Assembly: GCA_025200525.1 (NCBI GenBank)
Contig: CM045761.1
Location: forward strand, 63,706,009-63,770,008
Direction of reading: 5' to 3'
Length of the DNA stretch: 64,000 nucleotides
Source of the DNA: Camellia lanceoleosa
Taxonomy: Eukaryota > Streptophyta > Magnoliopsida > Ericales > Theaceae
The notes under the pieces were generated by a model. The model ran no database searches. It worked only from the letters and a program-made list of their open reading frames with translations, and was not told the origin of the DNA. Position numbers and translations under genes: made by a program. Every line of letters starts with the position of its first letter. The stretch's first letter is position 1. This document shows, in pieces, positions 12,184 to 23,242 of this stretch.

Positions 12184-12417
12184 GAAAAAGCCACCTGTTA
12201 AGCCTATTGTGTAAATGAATGAATCCTATTGCGTAGATGAGTGAATTAGCAAGGAAGATAATGAGGGGTGAGTCACCCTGTAAAGAACTCAAGTATATAA
12301 GAAAAAGTCACCTGTTAAGCCTATTGTGTAAATGAATGAATCCTATTGCGTAGATGAGTGAATCAGCAAGGAAGAAAATAAGGGGTGAGTCACCCTGTAA
12401 AAAACTCATGTATGTAA
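12184..12417. repeat. Two tandem copies of a 117-bp unit
   Basis: GAAAAAG(C/T)CACCTGTTAAGC starts at 12184 and again at 12301. Both units contain AATGAATCCTATTGCGTAGA and GGGGTGAGTCACCCTGTAAA with only a few differences, so the duplication looks recent. Confidence 0.85.
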
Positions 12418-13570
12418 GGGGTGAATCGAAGGCCAACAAAAATAAAAGAAAATTTACAAGAAAAATGATTAGGGAAAAGGGCTCATAAAATCAGCATAGA
12501 AAGAAAATAGTAAAGATTAATATTAAAATAAGTTGTATTATATCTTGAGTCATTATAATATATTTTGAATATATTTATATTTTAATTATATTAATTATTT
12601 TTTGAACTCTATTTGCTTAAAATAAAACCGATGGTTATATTTGTTTAAATTTTAGAAATTATTTAACAATGATTTTGTAAGTAATTATTTTCTGTAAATA
12701 TCACTACGAGAGTCACATGCCTTGAGAGATTTAAATAATCATTGACTTTTGTTTAACTACTTTGTGGTCATCTGTTTGTCATAGATCCATTGACCTTTGT
12801 TCTAATTGTCATTTCAATAGCCTCTGTTTTGTTTTGTTCTGTTTTATACTGTGATTATGGTTATTTATTTACATAATTTCTATATTTCAGTTTCTGCCAC
12901 ATTGAATAATTTATTTATTCAAATTAAGTTATGTTAATATTTTAGCTGAAATAATTATCCATGGTAATTTTTGTCCTCTCATTCTATCATAGCACAAGGC
13001 ACTTTGTAGTCATAGTACAACTCGAGTATTGCAATCGAATAGAAACTCCAATGTACACATTTTTGTTATACTTAAATGAAGATTTGAATATCATTTTATT
13101 TTACTTCGCTGCTCTATTAATTTGTTATGATTTCAATTATTATCTTGTCGCGACGCCGAACCTCTGAGTATCAGGTTTGAGTTGTGACAAAACATACCTA
13201 ATAAAAATATGTATACACAAAAATATACATAATATTTAGCGTAATTCGACTTAAATGCCTATATTCACATAAGAGTGGTAAATCCACTATATATAGAAAT
13301 TAGAGAAATAACTAGAAAATACTCAAAACTTGTACCACTGCCTGAATCCTATATTAAGATAGTTAAACATTTGCTCAACAGTGTCCCATAGTATTTTTCT
13401 ATCACCCTATCTACCTCCATTACACAATTTCTTCACCATTTTCTCACACTCCATAAGAGAGACTCCTTTCCTCTCTCTCAATCTCCAGTAAACTCCACAC
13501 ATGTATATTTATACATAATACAAAGTAGTTGAGGAGATACACAAAATTAATATACCTTTTAAATTTTCCT
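12418..13570. other. AT-rich non-coding stretch
   Basis: No gene or defined element. The short open frame at 12961-13167 has no recognisable motif or coding signature. Confidence 0.4.
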
Positions 13571-13574
13571 ATGA

Positions 13575-13990
13575 TGCCAACTAGGGAAGTAAATTTGGCT
13601 TAACGCACTCGGGTCCGGGCTCAGGCCGATCCACTGTCGGGTAGCTCTTATCAAAATTCGGACGAGGCCTAGTTAGCTTACATGCAAGAAAATTTAAGCC
13701 TAAAGGCAAGGGGTATTCGCACCTCAGGCCGGGCCAGCAGACCTAGACCTAGACTCAGGCTTGGGGTAGGGCTGACCATGCCTTTCCTAGGCCTTAAGCT
13801 AGTTGATGGATTGAATTTTGGGCTGAGCTCACGGGCAAGTCAAACTTTGAAATAGATAATCTAAACCCAAAGTATAAGACTAAGCTCAGGTCTAAGCCTA
13901 GATAAGCCTAGCTAGGCCAAATAGGATCGGGCTGCAAACCGACCTTGGGTAGACTAGGGGCTTGCCTTTGCAAGACCCAAAGTACCTATC
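13575..13990. mobile_element. hAT-like terminal remnant rich in GGCC words
   Basis: Starts AGGGAAGTAAATTTGGC, similar to the AGGGATGTAAAAATGGCC end at 35033. It contains many GGCC, GGGCC, TAGGCC and CAGGC words in both orientations, as in the subterminal regions of the hAT relics at 35.0 and 60.4 kb. No transposase is present and the far end is not clear. Confidence 0.45.
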
Positions 13991-14009
13991 GTAAATTCAC
14001 ATTACACCT

Positions 14010-14398
14010 GAATTGGGATCCTCTACTTGCACTTTCTCCTTGCGCTCCGTCCTTGCAGGCCTTCGGGCCTACTTTTAGGCCCAATTTTGATAATCCGAAC
14101 TGTTATATTTTATGATTTATTCAATATATCATACCTGTAAAAAATTAAGTTGATCGGATATCAAAAAGCATATGTTTGAAAAATTGTTTATTAAATTCTT
14201 TAAAAAAATAGTTTTTAGTTCAATTTTTAAAACACATACTTTCTGATATCTGATTAACTTAATTTTTTATAAATATAATATACTGAATAAATTTTAAAAT
14301 ATAAACTGTTCGAATTATTAAAATTGAACCTAAAAATAAACTCAAAAACTAGCAAAGACAGAGCGCAAAGAGGGACTTGTAAGAAGAGGCTCTTGACT
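14010..14398. mobile_element. GATCGGATATC foldback MITE, copy 1 (10-bp TSD)
   Basis: Arms of about 180 bp are reverse complements. TTGATCGGATATCAAAA lies in the left arm and its decayed complement in the right. The outer arms (CTCCTTGCGCTCCGTCCTTG) pair with the right end. CATTACACCT occurs exactly at 14000-14009 and 14399-14408, a 10-bp target duplication, pointing to a Mutator-like origin. Copies also lie at 20766, 37000 and 61010. Confidence 0.8.
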
Positions 14399-14517
14399 CA
14401 TTACACCTTGCCTTTTCATTAGCCAGCCTCCAAAACTGTGTCAGTCATTTGCATCCCATGTGACTCCCAAAACCCATTAATACCATCCATGCATGAACAG
14501 AATCCAAAGAATAATCA

Positions 14518-14890
14518 CCCTGTTTGATTCTAAGTTTTTAAAAATAGATTTATGAATTTTTAATTTGTATTTTTATATTTTTAATAATATTTTTTTATAA
14601 TTTTTAGATCTACTAAATCTTAATATATTTTTAAAAAATTGTACAATTTTTTTAAAACAATTCATTAAATATAACAAAATATGAAAATATATTAATTTTT
14701 TTTGTATTTTTTTATTTGGTGACTTTTTTTTATAAAAAAAATTACAAATATTATACTTTTTAAACGTATTTGGATTATGTGTATCTAAAAAATAAAAAAA
14801 ATACATAAAATATTTGAAAAAAGACTAAAAATATATAATTACAAAAATCAAAAAACTCAATTTTCGAGAACCAAACATGGAGAATCAATC
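14518..14890. mobile_element. AT-rich foldback MITE, copy 2
   Basis: Contains the family blocks for both arms (TTTTTTATAA..GATCTACTAAAT..; CAAATATTATACTTTTTAAA; GTGTATCTAAAAAA) and ends CTCAATTTTCGAGAACCAAAC. More decayed than copy 1. Confidence 0.45.
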
Positions 14891-14899
14891 TCAACCAAA

Positions 14900-15700
14900 C
14901 GGCTCCCAAGACAAAACCCATTTTAATATTTCAATAAATCTTTTTCCATTTCATATTGACAGAAAATCCCAACATTTTTTTGCACAATTATCAAATCAAT
15001 TAAAAAAAATCAATCATCATTCCAAATAGAACTTTGTTAGTTAAGTTAAAATAGTTAAAAAGTTAGGCTAAAAAATTTCATCCCAAAGGAAGGCTTAAGA
15101 TTGTTTTGAAAATTGACTTTTTTAATGACTTATGAAAATACGTATAGAAAATATAGAGAAAAATTAACTTTTTTGTAAAAAATTTTTGCTAAAATGTAGC
15201 CTTCCCAAAATAACCCTTTCATTATTTAAAACAATTTGTATAAAAAAAAAAATAGAAGAAATTACAAATTAATTGTACTTTTCAAAAATAATTATATACT
15301 CATGAAAAACTTTGTGATCTTAATAGTTAAAGTTTGAAAAATTATCTTAATCTAAAAAAACTTCCAAGCATATACAGATTTGTATTTTTTTTAAATTACC
15401 AACGGTACATATTAGGCTTTTTACTCGTTTTATTTTTCTTCTTTTTTTTAATTTTTAATTTTTTTGAATATATTTTTTTAAAATTTTTTTTTTTTTTTTT
15501 TGTGAACAATTTTAAAAACTCGTTTGAGATGCACCAAAGAAACGGGAGAGCTTATAACCTGAATTTGGGAATGGTATACCCAAACAAACCTCTGCTTTCA
15601 TTTTGTTGAGAAAATTACAAATGTGGTATTTGGGACAAAAAATATTACAAAATAATGGAGAATAAATTTAATTACATAAAAATAAATGTATATAAAATAA
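14900..15700. other. AT-rich non-coding stretch
   Basis: Homopolymer-rich sequence. The 91-codon frame at 15334-15609 is Phe/Leu-rich from T-runs and not credible as a protein. Confidence 0.4.
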
Positions 15701-16293
15701 GAGTAAAGCTTAATTTCAGTCCATAATGTGGATTAGACTCCATTGTTTGGGTCCGTGAGAATCAACACAAGTCCCATTTCGATTATCCAATCTGTTTCAT
15801 TTATTTTTTGAGTTACTGCATATAGATTATTTACGAAAAAAATAAAATGATCTAATAATCATAACCATATAATTTTTATCATATTTATTTTTAAGGGTAA
15901 AAAACAGTTTGTCTCAAAGCTATGCATTCCTTATAATTGTAATCCCTTAAGTTTCAATTTTGTTATTTTGATCCTCAAACTTATCAATTTAGTCATAGCT
16001 CAAATGTCCGTCTACACTGATAATGGGAAAGTTAGTTTTAGTACCCCGAGTATGCATTTTTTGTCATTTTAGTCTATTAAATTTCAATTTTGTCATTTTA
16101 ATTTTCAAAGTTATCAATTTGAGTCAATTTGATCTTATTTCTAACGTCTATCTATATTAATAACAAGAAAAGTATTTTATCGTTGTTTTTAGGATAACTT
16201 ACGTTGACGTTCCTTCTGTTTTTTTGAAATATTGTCACTCAATTAATCCTTAAAATTACACTAACATCCCTAGTTAGCTACTTCCTTGAAATG

Positions 16294-17027
16294 AAGTAAT
16301 TCTATTTCCACACACTAATTTTTCTTAGTACACACTACTGAACACATTCCCAATACACACTTTATAAAAATAAAAATACTCAATATACATCTCTATATTC
16401 CAATATTATCCTTATTTTCAATTTCAAAATTCTAAGGCCATGTTTGGTTTCAATGTTTGAATCAATTTTTTGAAATTTTTCTGAGAAAATTATAAATTAA
16501 TTTAACAAAAATAAATACCAAAAAAATGTTTTTTAATTTTTTAGTTTTTTTGCCCCTAGAAAAATAAAACCATATTCAAATAAGAAGTTTTTTAAATTTA
16601 TTTTTGAAAACATATTCTAAAATTAGATCAAATAAAGCCTTTTTTTTTTTTTTCAACCACTCCTCCTTTATTGTTGTTGCTGCCACTTTCCACCCTCAAT
16701 CACCGCTGCCGCCACTTCTAACTCATCCCCCTCCGTCCTAAACCTCCACAATCAACCTTGAGTGATTCGTGGGGGAAGACTTGTGGGAGTATATGGTTTA
16801 TGGTGAAAAGTGATCACAAGTGAAAAGGGAAAAAGCCAATAAGAGGGGATGGTGGATGAGAGACGTGGCACTAGCAATAGAAATGATAGTGATATTTTAG
16901 AATTAGAGTTTGGGTAGAAGAAGACGAGGTTATTATAGTATTTTAATTCTAGGACAAAATTTTATTAATGAAAATTTTCATCAAATGTGTGAACTAAGAA
17001 GAATTGGTGTGTGGAAATAGAATTATC
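16294..17027. mobile_element. MULE-type MITE, 734 bp, 10-bp TSD
   Basis: CCTTGAAATG is duplicated exactly at 16284-16293 and 17028-17037. The terminal repeat (TAATTCTATTTCCACACAC on the left; ATAATTCTATTTCCACACAC on the right, opposite strand) extends for about 40 bp through TTCTTAGTNCACAC. The interior includes a C-rich CCGCTGCCGCCACTT block like the one at 48.1-48.4 kb. No frame is kept. Confidence 0.85.
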
Positions 17028-17452
17028 CCTTGAAATGCAATTATACTATTTTAGATTAGTCAAATTTCATCTATTAGCCATTATCTTCAACTTTACTTAG
17101 AGTTAGTTTGGGATGTGACTTTTTTAATATTTTGGTTAAAATATGAGATTAAAAAATGGAAGTGTTTAGGAATAATTTTGTACATTTTTGTGAAAAAATA
17201 TGTACAAAGTAGAGAGTGATTGTGATTTTTTGACTTTTTTATATAACTTTCTAAACTTTTGATTTTTTTACTAATCTTTTTTTTTTTAATTTTTTAATTT
17301 TATGTTTTAAGGTTATTAACCTTTATCCTAAACCGCCGTTTACTCTTTTTCACCACATGATAGTTGTGATTTGGGGTTTGAGTTACCATCCTGTTGGCTA
17401 TATATTTTGTACAAGTCAATTATAATTTGACGCGTGGCAAAATAAAGATAAT

Positions 17453-17909
17453 GAATAAAGTTTGGGGGCTCGAATTGGTGTCCCCCGAATTGCTGAAACG
17501 ACGTCGTTTCAGCAATTCAATTTTATTTTATTTTTTTCTTCCTTCCTCCAGTCTAAAACAGGGTGAGGGTGAGGGAGAGGGAGAGGGAGAGAAAGAGAAA
17601 GAGAGGGAAAGGGAGAGGGAGAGAAAGAGAGAGAGGGGAAGCAGCTCGCGTCGCCTCCGCCGATCGCCACGCCTCTGCCGATTGCCGCGTCTTCGCCTCC
17701 GTCGTCGATCACCATGCCTCTGCCTCGTCTCCGCCCCGGCCCCCCTCGGTCCCATTCTTAGGCCCTCCTCCTCCTCCTTCTCCTTCTCCTTCTCCTTCCT
17801 CCCCCGTCTTCTTCTTCCTTCTGCTGTCTTCTTCCTTCTGCTGAAAAAAAAAATAAAAAAAATTAGGGGGATTCGGGGGAGCTCGTTTTCAAGCTCCCTA
17901 GCACGGTTG
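17453..17909. mobile_element. ACGACGTCGTTT-family MULE-type MITE, copy B
   Basis: TAAAGATAAT is duplicated exactly at 17443-17452 and 17910-17919. Left end GAATAAAGTTTGGGGGCTCG; right end read from outside CAACCGTGCTAGGGAGCTTG. Positions 17487-17518 form a perfect 32-bp palindrome centred on ACGACGTCGT. Purine-rich GAGGGAGAGG, CGCCGATCGCC and CT-rich blocks and an A-run follow the family order. Inserted inside the solo LTR, so it is younger than that LTR. Confidence 0.85.
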
Positions 17910-18184
17910 TAAAGATAATATAGGAAGACTATTCAAGTCTTCGATCCTGATCGTACACGTGGCAGTTAGTATTGGTTATTACGAGATCTAAGTAGCAGTG
18001 AATCAACGAAGAGATGTAAGGGGATGTGGTTTCAATAGTTACTCACATTTCAAATTCAAATTTAAAAGGGAAGCCTAACTGCAAGTAAGGGCGTGATGGA
18101 GCTAATCTTAAGGCAACATGATCAGCGATCATGGAGGAGCAGTTCGACGGTTAGACGTGCAGTTCGATGGTCATCCTTGAGCAA

Positions 18185-18192
18185 TATAAATA
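18185..18192 (+). promoter_or_regulatory. TATA box of the solo LTR
   Basis: TATAAATA in the middle of the LTR, followed 20-50 bp downstream by the presumed start of the R region. The spacing is typical for an LTR promoter. Confidence 0.5.
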
Positions 18193-19264
18193 GTAGAGAA
18201 GGCCCCAGAAAAACCCCCTAGACTCAGATCCAAAAAACGAGTCTTTTATACTTATTTTCCTTTCCAGTCTTACATTTCCTATACTTTAAATTTCTACATT
18301 GCATTTCGTTCATAGGAGTAGTTTCAAATAGATTGTTGCTGTAAACTTCTACGAGGCTAAGTTTGGATCATTGTAAGTTTTTCATTTTAATGAGATACTT
18401 CAATTGTTTTTCATTTAATTGCTATATTGCTTAAATTCTCCTAAATCAAGCCACCAGTAAAAATCCTCTTCATTGAGGCTGAAATAACTAAAACGCAATC
18501 ATCTGATAATTGGTTGACAATTAATTCTCTGTAAGAACTGATTGATCCTTACTGGCACGCTCACAATTACAATAATAACTTTCGAAAGCCAAAAAGTCAA
18601 CACATCCAAAAAAAAGAGTGACATGAGAAGATGTTATATATGGTGATACAGTATAATAAGATATATATTCAAAGTAAACAAACATGTGAAATAATATAAT
18701 TAGAATTAAGATTAAATTGATTCAAATTGATAATTTTGCAGACAAAAAATGACAAATTTGAAATTTAAAAGACTAAAATGACAATAAACTCATATTTTAG
18801 AGACTAAAATTGACTTTTATTTATACTATTTCCGTTATTAATATAGACAGACGTTACAATCATGACCAAATTAATAACTTTGAGGAGCAAAATGATAAAA
18901 TTAAAGTTTAAGAGACTAAAATGACAATGAACACATACTTTATGAACTAAAACTGTATTTTATCTTATTTTTAATAAGTGAACGAGAAGTATAATCTTGA
19001 AATTAGATCGTTTATTAAAAAATAAAAGTAAATATGATAAAATTATATAGCCATAGTTTTTTTGGATCAATCCAATTTACTTATTATTATTATTTTAAAT
19101 TTTATGGTTGATTTCTACATTGTAACCTATTAATGAACCGATTAGATATCAAAATGGGATTCGCTGGGTCTTACGGGGCCAAACTTGTATATGGTAGATT
19201 GGAGACAAACATTCCTACAAAAATAATTATGAAAACAGGAAATATAAATTCTATTTGTTTAGTG

Positions 19265-19661
19265 CAGTAATGCTACGTAACTCGAATTTTTCTTCCCCGA
19301 ATCCCCCTAAATCTAAAAACGACGTCGTTTTGACGTCTGAAATTTTTTTTTTTTTTTTTTGCAGATCAGAAGAAGGGAGAAGAGGGAGAAGAGGGAGAAG
19401 AAGAAGGGAGAAGAAGGGAGGAGGAGGAGGGGGAGTAGGAGGAGGAGGAGGAGGAGGAGGGACTGGAGGGGGCTCACAGAATCGGGGTGGGGGCGGAGGC
19501 GGAGGGCGGAGGCGGGGGCAGGGGCGACGATCGGAGGCGACGGCGACGAGCTCCTCTGCGACGAGCTCCGAGACGATCGGACGCGACGGCGACGAGCTCC
19601 TCCTCTGCGACGAGCGACGAGCTCCTCCCCTCTCCGACGAGATCCGAGCTCCGAGCTTCTC

Positions 19662-19700
<39 letters not shown>

Positions 19701-19756
19701 GTTTGCAAATTTCGGGGGATTCGGGGGGCGCGGATTCGCGCTCCCAAGCATTATTC
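19265..19756. mobile_element. ACGACGTCGTTT-family MULE-type MITE, copy C
   Basis: TTGTTTAGTG is duplicated exactly at 19255-19264 and 19757-19766. Ends CAGTAATGCTACGTAACTCG and, from the right, GAATAATGCTTGGGAGC, each followed by a CCCCGAATCCCCC block. Palindrome AAAACGACGTCGTTTT at 19317-19332. GGACTGGAGGGGGC is shared with copy A. A (CT)n tract at 19670-19697. The six-frame open frames of 94-169 codons here come from the low-complexity GGA/CGA composition. Confidence 0.85.
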
Positions 19757-19766
19757 TTGTTTAGTG

Positions 19767-19985
19767 TTTGAAATATACTTTTGTATTTTTCTATATTTAA
19801 TAATTATTTTTAAATTTCTTCATAAATTTTTTAATTTTTAATTTATATAGATTAGGTGCATTAAAAAAGTTCAAAATAAATTGATTAAAATATTAAAAAG
19901 TTTACCAAAAATAAAAAATACAAAAAAAATAAAAACAACTTAAAAGTATTTTTTAAATTTCAAAACCAGACACTCTCTTCCTCTC
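19767..19985. mobile_element. Fragment of AT-rich foldback MITE
   Basis: Shares the GTATTTTTC.., ATTAGGTGCATTAAAAAA and ..ATTTCAAAACCAGACAC blocks with the family described at 6070, but is short and probably truncated by the neighbouring MITE. Confidence 0.35.
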
Positions 19986-20765
19986 ACTTCAATACCTTAA
20001 CCAGAATCACTACCATTTCTCACCTCTCCAATCCCAACCTCTCAAGACTACTTTCTTTGACAATTGTCGTTGCCAGATGACAATGATACATCTTTTCAAT
20101 TTGAGAGTTTTAAAAGAATATTAATGATATAAAAAATTAAAAAATTAAAGTTAAAACATCATATTACATCAGACTTGTACACTAATTAAAAATATTAAAA
20201 CTCTTAATTTAAAATTTTCAATCTTTTTTCTAGTTACAAACCCCGACCACAAACTCTAAGGGGGTAGTTTGGTTATCTTAATTGGAACTAAAAAAATATA
20301 AAATATAAAATAAATTAAAATAATGTATTTATCACTATCATAAATATAAATAATGTATTTATCGCTCACGTATGTGTGGGGCTGATAGAAGTGAGGCGGA
20401 AATGAGGGTCTCAATCAACTTTCTTTATTTATCGCTATCGTAAAAGTTCTATTCTAACCACTCTTATTTTATATTATTTTATTTCATTGAAAATATGATG
20501 AACATGAATCCAACTATTAGTATTTTTTTATTAATTTTAATTTTCGAAGGGGTCCAAGTTACAAGTCCCAATAACCTTTTTCCATTAACATCAAATCCGA
20601 AATGATATCAAATTGTAACGACACAAGGCTATGGTTGGGAAAGTTGGAAAAAGTTTCTCCAATAACTAGACGTAGAAGATCCAGAATAGATATATATATA
20701 TATATATATTTTTTGATGGGGATGTAGAAGATCCGGAGTGTCGTCCAAACCTACCACATGTTCAC

Positions 20766-21144
20766 CGAGTTATCCCTTCTTTACACTTCTTCCTCGTATT
20801 TTTTACTTGTAGGGTTATTGGGTTTACTTTTAAGTTTAATTTTGATAATTTGAATCATTCATATTTTAAAATTTATTCAATATATCGTATCTGTAAAAAA
20901 TCAAATTGATCGGATATCAAAAAAAATGTGTTCGAAAAATTATTTATTAAATTTTTAAAAAAAATAATTTTTAGTTTGATTTTTCAAAATACATGTTTTT
21001 TGATATCCGATCAACTTGATTTTTTACAAATATGATGCTAAACAAATTTTAAAAAATTGAACGATTCAAATTATCAAAATTAAACATAGAAGTGAGCACA
21101 ATAACCCTACAAATAGAAAATGATACAGGGAGGAAATCCTTGCT
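20766..21144. mobile_element. GATCGGATATC foldback MITE, copy 2 (9-bp TSD)
   Basis: CATGTTCAC is duplicated exactly at 20757-20765 and 21145-21153. Arms pair over about 170 bp: TTGATCGGATATCAAAAAA on the left, TTTTGATATCCGATCAA on the right. The outer block CTTGTAGGGTTATTG also occurs on the right as its complement. Best-preserved copy of the family. Confidence 0.85.
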
Positions 21145-21184
21145 CATGTTCACGTGGAACTACCTCACACACACGCTGCCAGAA

Positions 21185-21590
21185 ACTCCTAGAAATATTT
21201 ACTTTGTTTATTTTCAGTTTTCAAATTTTATTTATTTATTTTTTGTTTTTTTAATTTTTATTAAATTTTTTTAATTTTTAAATACACTTAACATAAATAT
21301 ACATAAAAAGTATAATATTTATAAAAAAATCTTTAAAAAATTCACAAAATATAAAAAATATAAAAAAATATGAAAATTCAATATATTTTTCGTATTTTGT
21401 GTATTTATTAATTTTTTTAAAACATTTGTTTATAAATATTTTACTATTTAAATACATCTAAGTAAGGTGCATCTTTAAAAAGTAAAAAAAAAAAAATTGC
21501 TTAAAATTTTACAAATATTCACTAAAAATAAAAAATAAGAAAAACAAACAACTCAATTTCTAAAAAACTGAAACCAAATACACTGATTAC
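21185..21590. mobile_element. AT-rich foldback MITE, copy 3
   Basis: Both arm blocks are present (AAATACACTTAACATAAATA..AAAAAGTATAATATTTATA and ..TAAATACATCTAAGTAAGGTGCATC). Ends in AAACTGAAACCAAATACAC. Begins within 40 bp of the GATCGGATATC element. Confidence 0.5.
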
Positions 21591-21798
21591 CATTGCTAAA
21601 TTATTCATAGTTATTGTTTGATAAAAAAAGATTTAATTGATTTTTTTAGAATAATATTATATGTATCGATTAATATATTAATTAGTGTACTAACGAATTA
21701 TATAATACAATTTTAAAAGTTTTGAATCTTTGTAATTTGTATAATGAGTGATATCATAATTTTAAAATGATAATATCATAACTATGTTGATATACTAA

Positions 21799-21980
21799 GG
21801 TCAAGTTTGGGAAGACTAAATAAGTGCACTTTTTGACTTTTTATGAAATATGGGTTGGATTTGGGCTGGGTTTGAAGTGATGTGTTAGAGAAGTGATGTG
21901 ACTTAAATAAGATGATGTGACTTAAATAGGATAGTGACTTTTTGACTTTTTTGATTTTTTTGAAGATGCCAAACTTGGCC
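21799..21980. mobile_element. Tourist-type MITE, 182 bp, TAA TSD
   Basis: GGTCAAGTTTGGGAAG left end and complementary GCCAAACTTGGCC right end, with TAA on both sides (21796-21798, 21981-21983). The GTGATGTGACTTAAATAAGA words recur near 8470-8530, in a degraded relative. Confidence 0.7.
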
Positions 21981-21983
21981 TAA

Positions 21984-22800
21984 TTAATATATCAATTAGT
22001 GCATATAGCACCATTGACTTTTTTAAGTTGAGATTCTTTAAGTTTGGTATTAAAAGGTTTATTTGAGTTGATTTTTTTTATTATATATTTATGTGAGAAA
22101 AAAATAAAATGATTATAATTTAAATGTGATATTTTATTTTTATTCACTTATTAACTAATTTTATTTTAATTTTTTTTTTTTTAGTTCTAATTGGCTTATT
22201 TAACCCTAGCCAAACGAATCCATAATCATTTACTAGTTTCCACATTATTAGGCTGGATAGATATATTTATCCAAAAAAAGGCTAGATAAATATTTAAAAG
22301 ATGTTTGGGGTGCACTACAGAAGTGTTTTTTTTTTTTTTTTTCTTAAAAAATTTTTAAAATTTTTTTTGGATTATATTGTTTATCTATTTTTTATACAAT
22401 TTTTTGTAAAAATTCAAAAAATATACTTATTTAAATCATTTGAAACACTCTCTTAGAGGGAATATATATTAAAATAATAAAAATTATTAATTACACTTTA
22501 TCCATTTAATTATTATTTCATTTAACTGTAAAATCCTATATTTAGATTCTTCAATTATCAAAATTATTTCACTTTTACTTTTTTAGAAAAAAAAGATCTT
22601 CTATCAATTTTATTGTTGAGGGATCTAAATATACAATTTTTAAAATTGAAATGATAAGATAATATTTACTATAGTTGAAAGGATAACATATAATTAACCC
22701 TAATAAAAATAAAATTTCATGAGATCCCCACTAATTTTAATTTTACTATGGCGCATCCAAAATTTAAATCACATTGTTTGGTTTTGATTGACCCTTTAAA
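21984..22800. other. AT-rich stretch with one degraded MITE
   Basis: TAAGTTTGGTATTAAAAGG.. to ..AACCCTAGCCAAACGAATCC (about 22030-22220) resembles a decayed Tourist copy. The rest, up to the MULE end at 22801, shows no gene or defined element. Confidence 0.35.
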
Positions 22801-22895
22801 GGGAAATTTATTGATAAATCCCATTTAGAGATATTTTATCCCAATAAGTCCACAAAGAAAAATTATATCCCAATGAGTCCCATATAGTTTTTTTC
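22801..22895 (+). repeat. Left terminal inverted repeat of the MULE
   Basis: Imperfect inverted match to 33825-33918. Starts with G as usual for Mutator-like ends. The match falls off after about 90 bp. Confidence 0.7.
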
Positions 22896-22989
22896 TTATT
22901 CCATAAAGTCCAGTTTTTAAATTTCATATTTATATGTGGACTATTATGCCCTTATATACATATAGACTGTGTTAATACGTAATAAAACT

Positions 22990-23242
22990 TCCTGTGATCT
23001 CGGTATTCGATTTGGCGCTTTAGATTTCTAATTCAAATCGTTACGTTTCTACCTTGCATCTTTGTCGTTCCATCGCTCGAGGCGTTGATGTCCTAGGGTT
23101 TGATTGTTCTTTGTTCTAGTCGGTATGGCGATTCTCAAGTGAACAGGACGAAGTTGAAGGTGTTGATTCGTCATTTTCGGAGTATAAGCGTATCGGGCGC
23201 TTTTTTTCGAGTTTTGGTCGACTGTTGGATTGGATGATTAAG
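22990..23242 (+). other. Probable 5' UTR exon of the transposase gene
   Basis: A locally GC-richer stretch after the terminal repeat ends at ATTAAG|GTTAGT (donor at 23243). The matching acceptor TTTTTACAG ends at 24152, three bases before the start codon. The exon has no long frame, so it is likely untranslated leader. Its 5' limit is a guess. Confidence 0.5.

Larger units (their letters stand above)
17392..18602 (+). mobile_element. Solo LTR, 5-bp TSD CATCC, interrupted by MITE copy B
   Basis: Begins TGTTGGCTATATATTTTG and ends AAAAAGTCAACA, so it has TG..CA ends with a short inverted TGTTG/CAACA. CATCC flanks both sides (17387-17391, 18603-18607). A TATA box (TATAAATA, 18185-18192) precedes GAGAAGGCCCC and CCCCCTAGACTC, as expected for promoter and R region. 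The TATA box sets the + orientation. Without the nested MITE (17453-17909) and its duplicated target the LTR is about 744 bp. No internal retrotransposon sequence remains, so it is a solo LTR left by recombination. Confidence 0.85.
15705..19215. mobile_element. Large foldback element split by later insertions
   Basis: Arms at about 15705-16195 and 18700-19215 are reverse complements. GTTTGGGTCCGTGAGAATC pairs with GTTTGGCCCCGTAAGACCC read from the right. The (C/T)TTAA(A/G)TTTCAATTTTGT-type and TCATTTTAGTCT blocks follow in matching order on both sides. The 2.5 kb between the arms is mostly later material: a MULE-type MITE (16294-17027) and a solo LTR (17392-18602), which itself holds another MITE. 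I could not define the outermost ends precisely. Confidence 0.65.

Noticed and set aside
14573..14806. 77-codon minus-strand frame with Lys/Ile/Phe/Tyr
   Set aside because: AT-rich foldback MITE sequence. No motif, and related copies do not preserve the frame.
19251..19841. Five overlapping open frames of 94-169 codons
   Set aside because: GGA/CGA/CT tracts of MITE copy C lack stop codons in most frames. The target duplications show the region is a transposable element.
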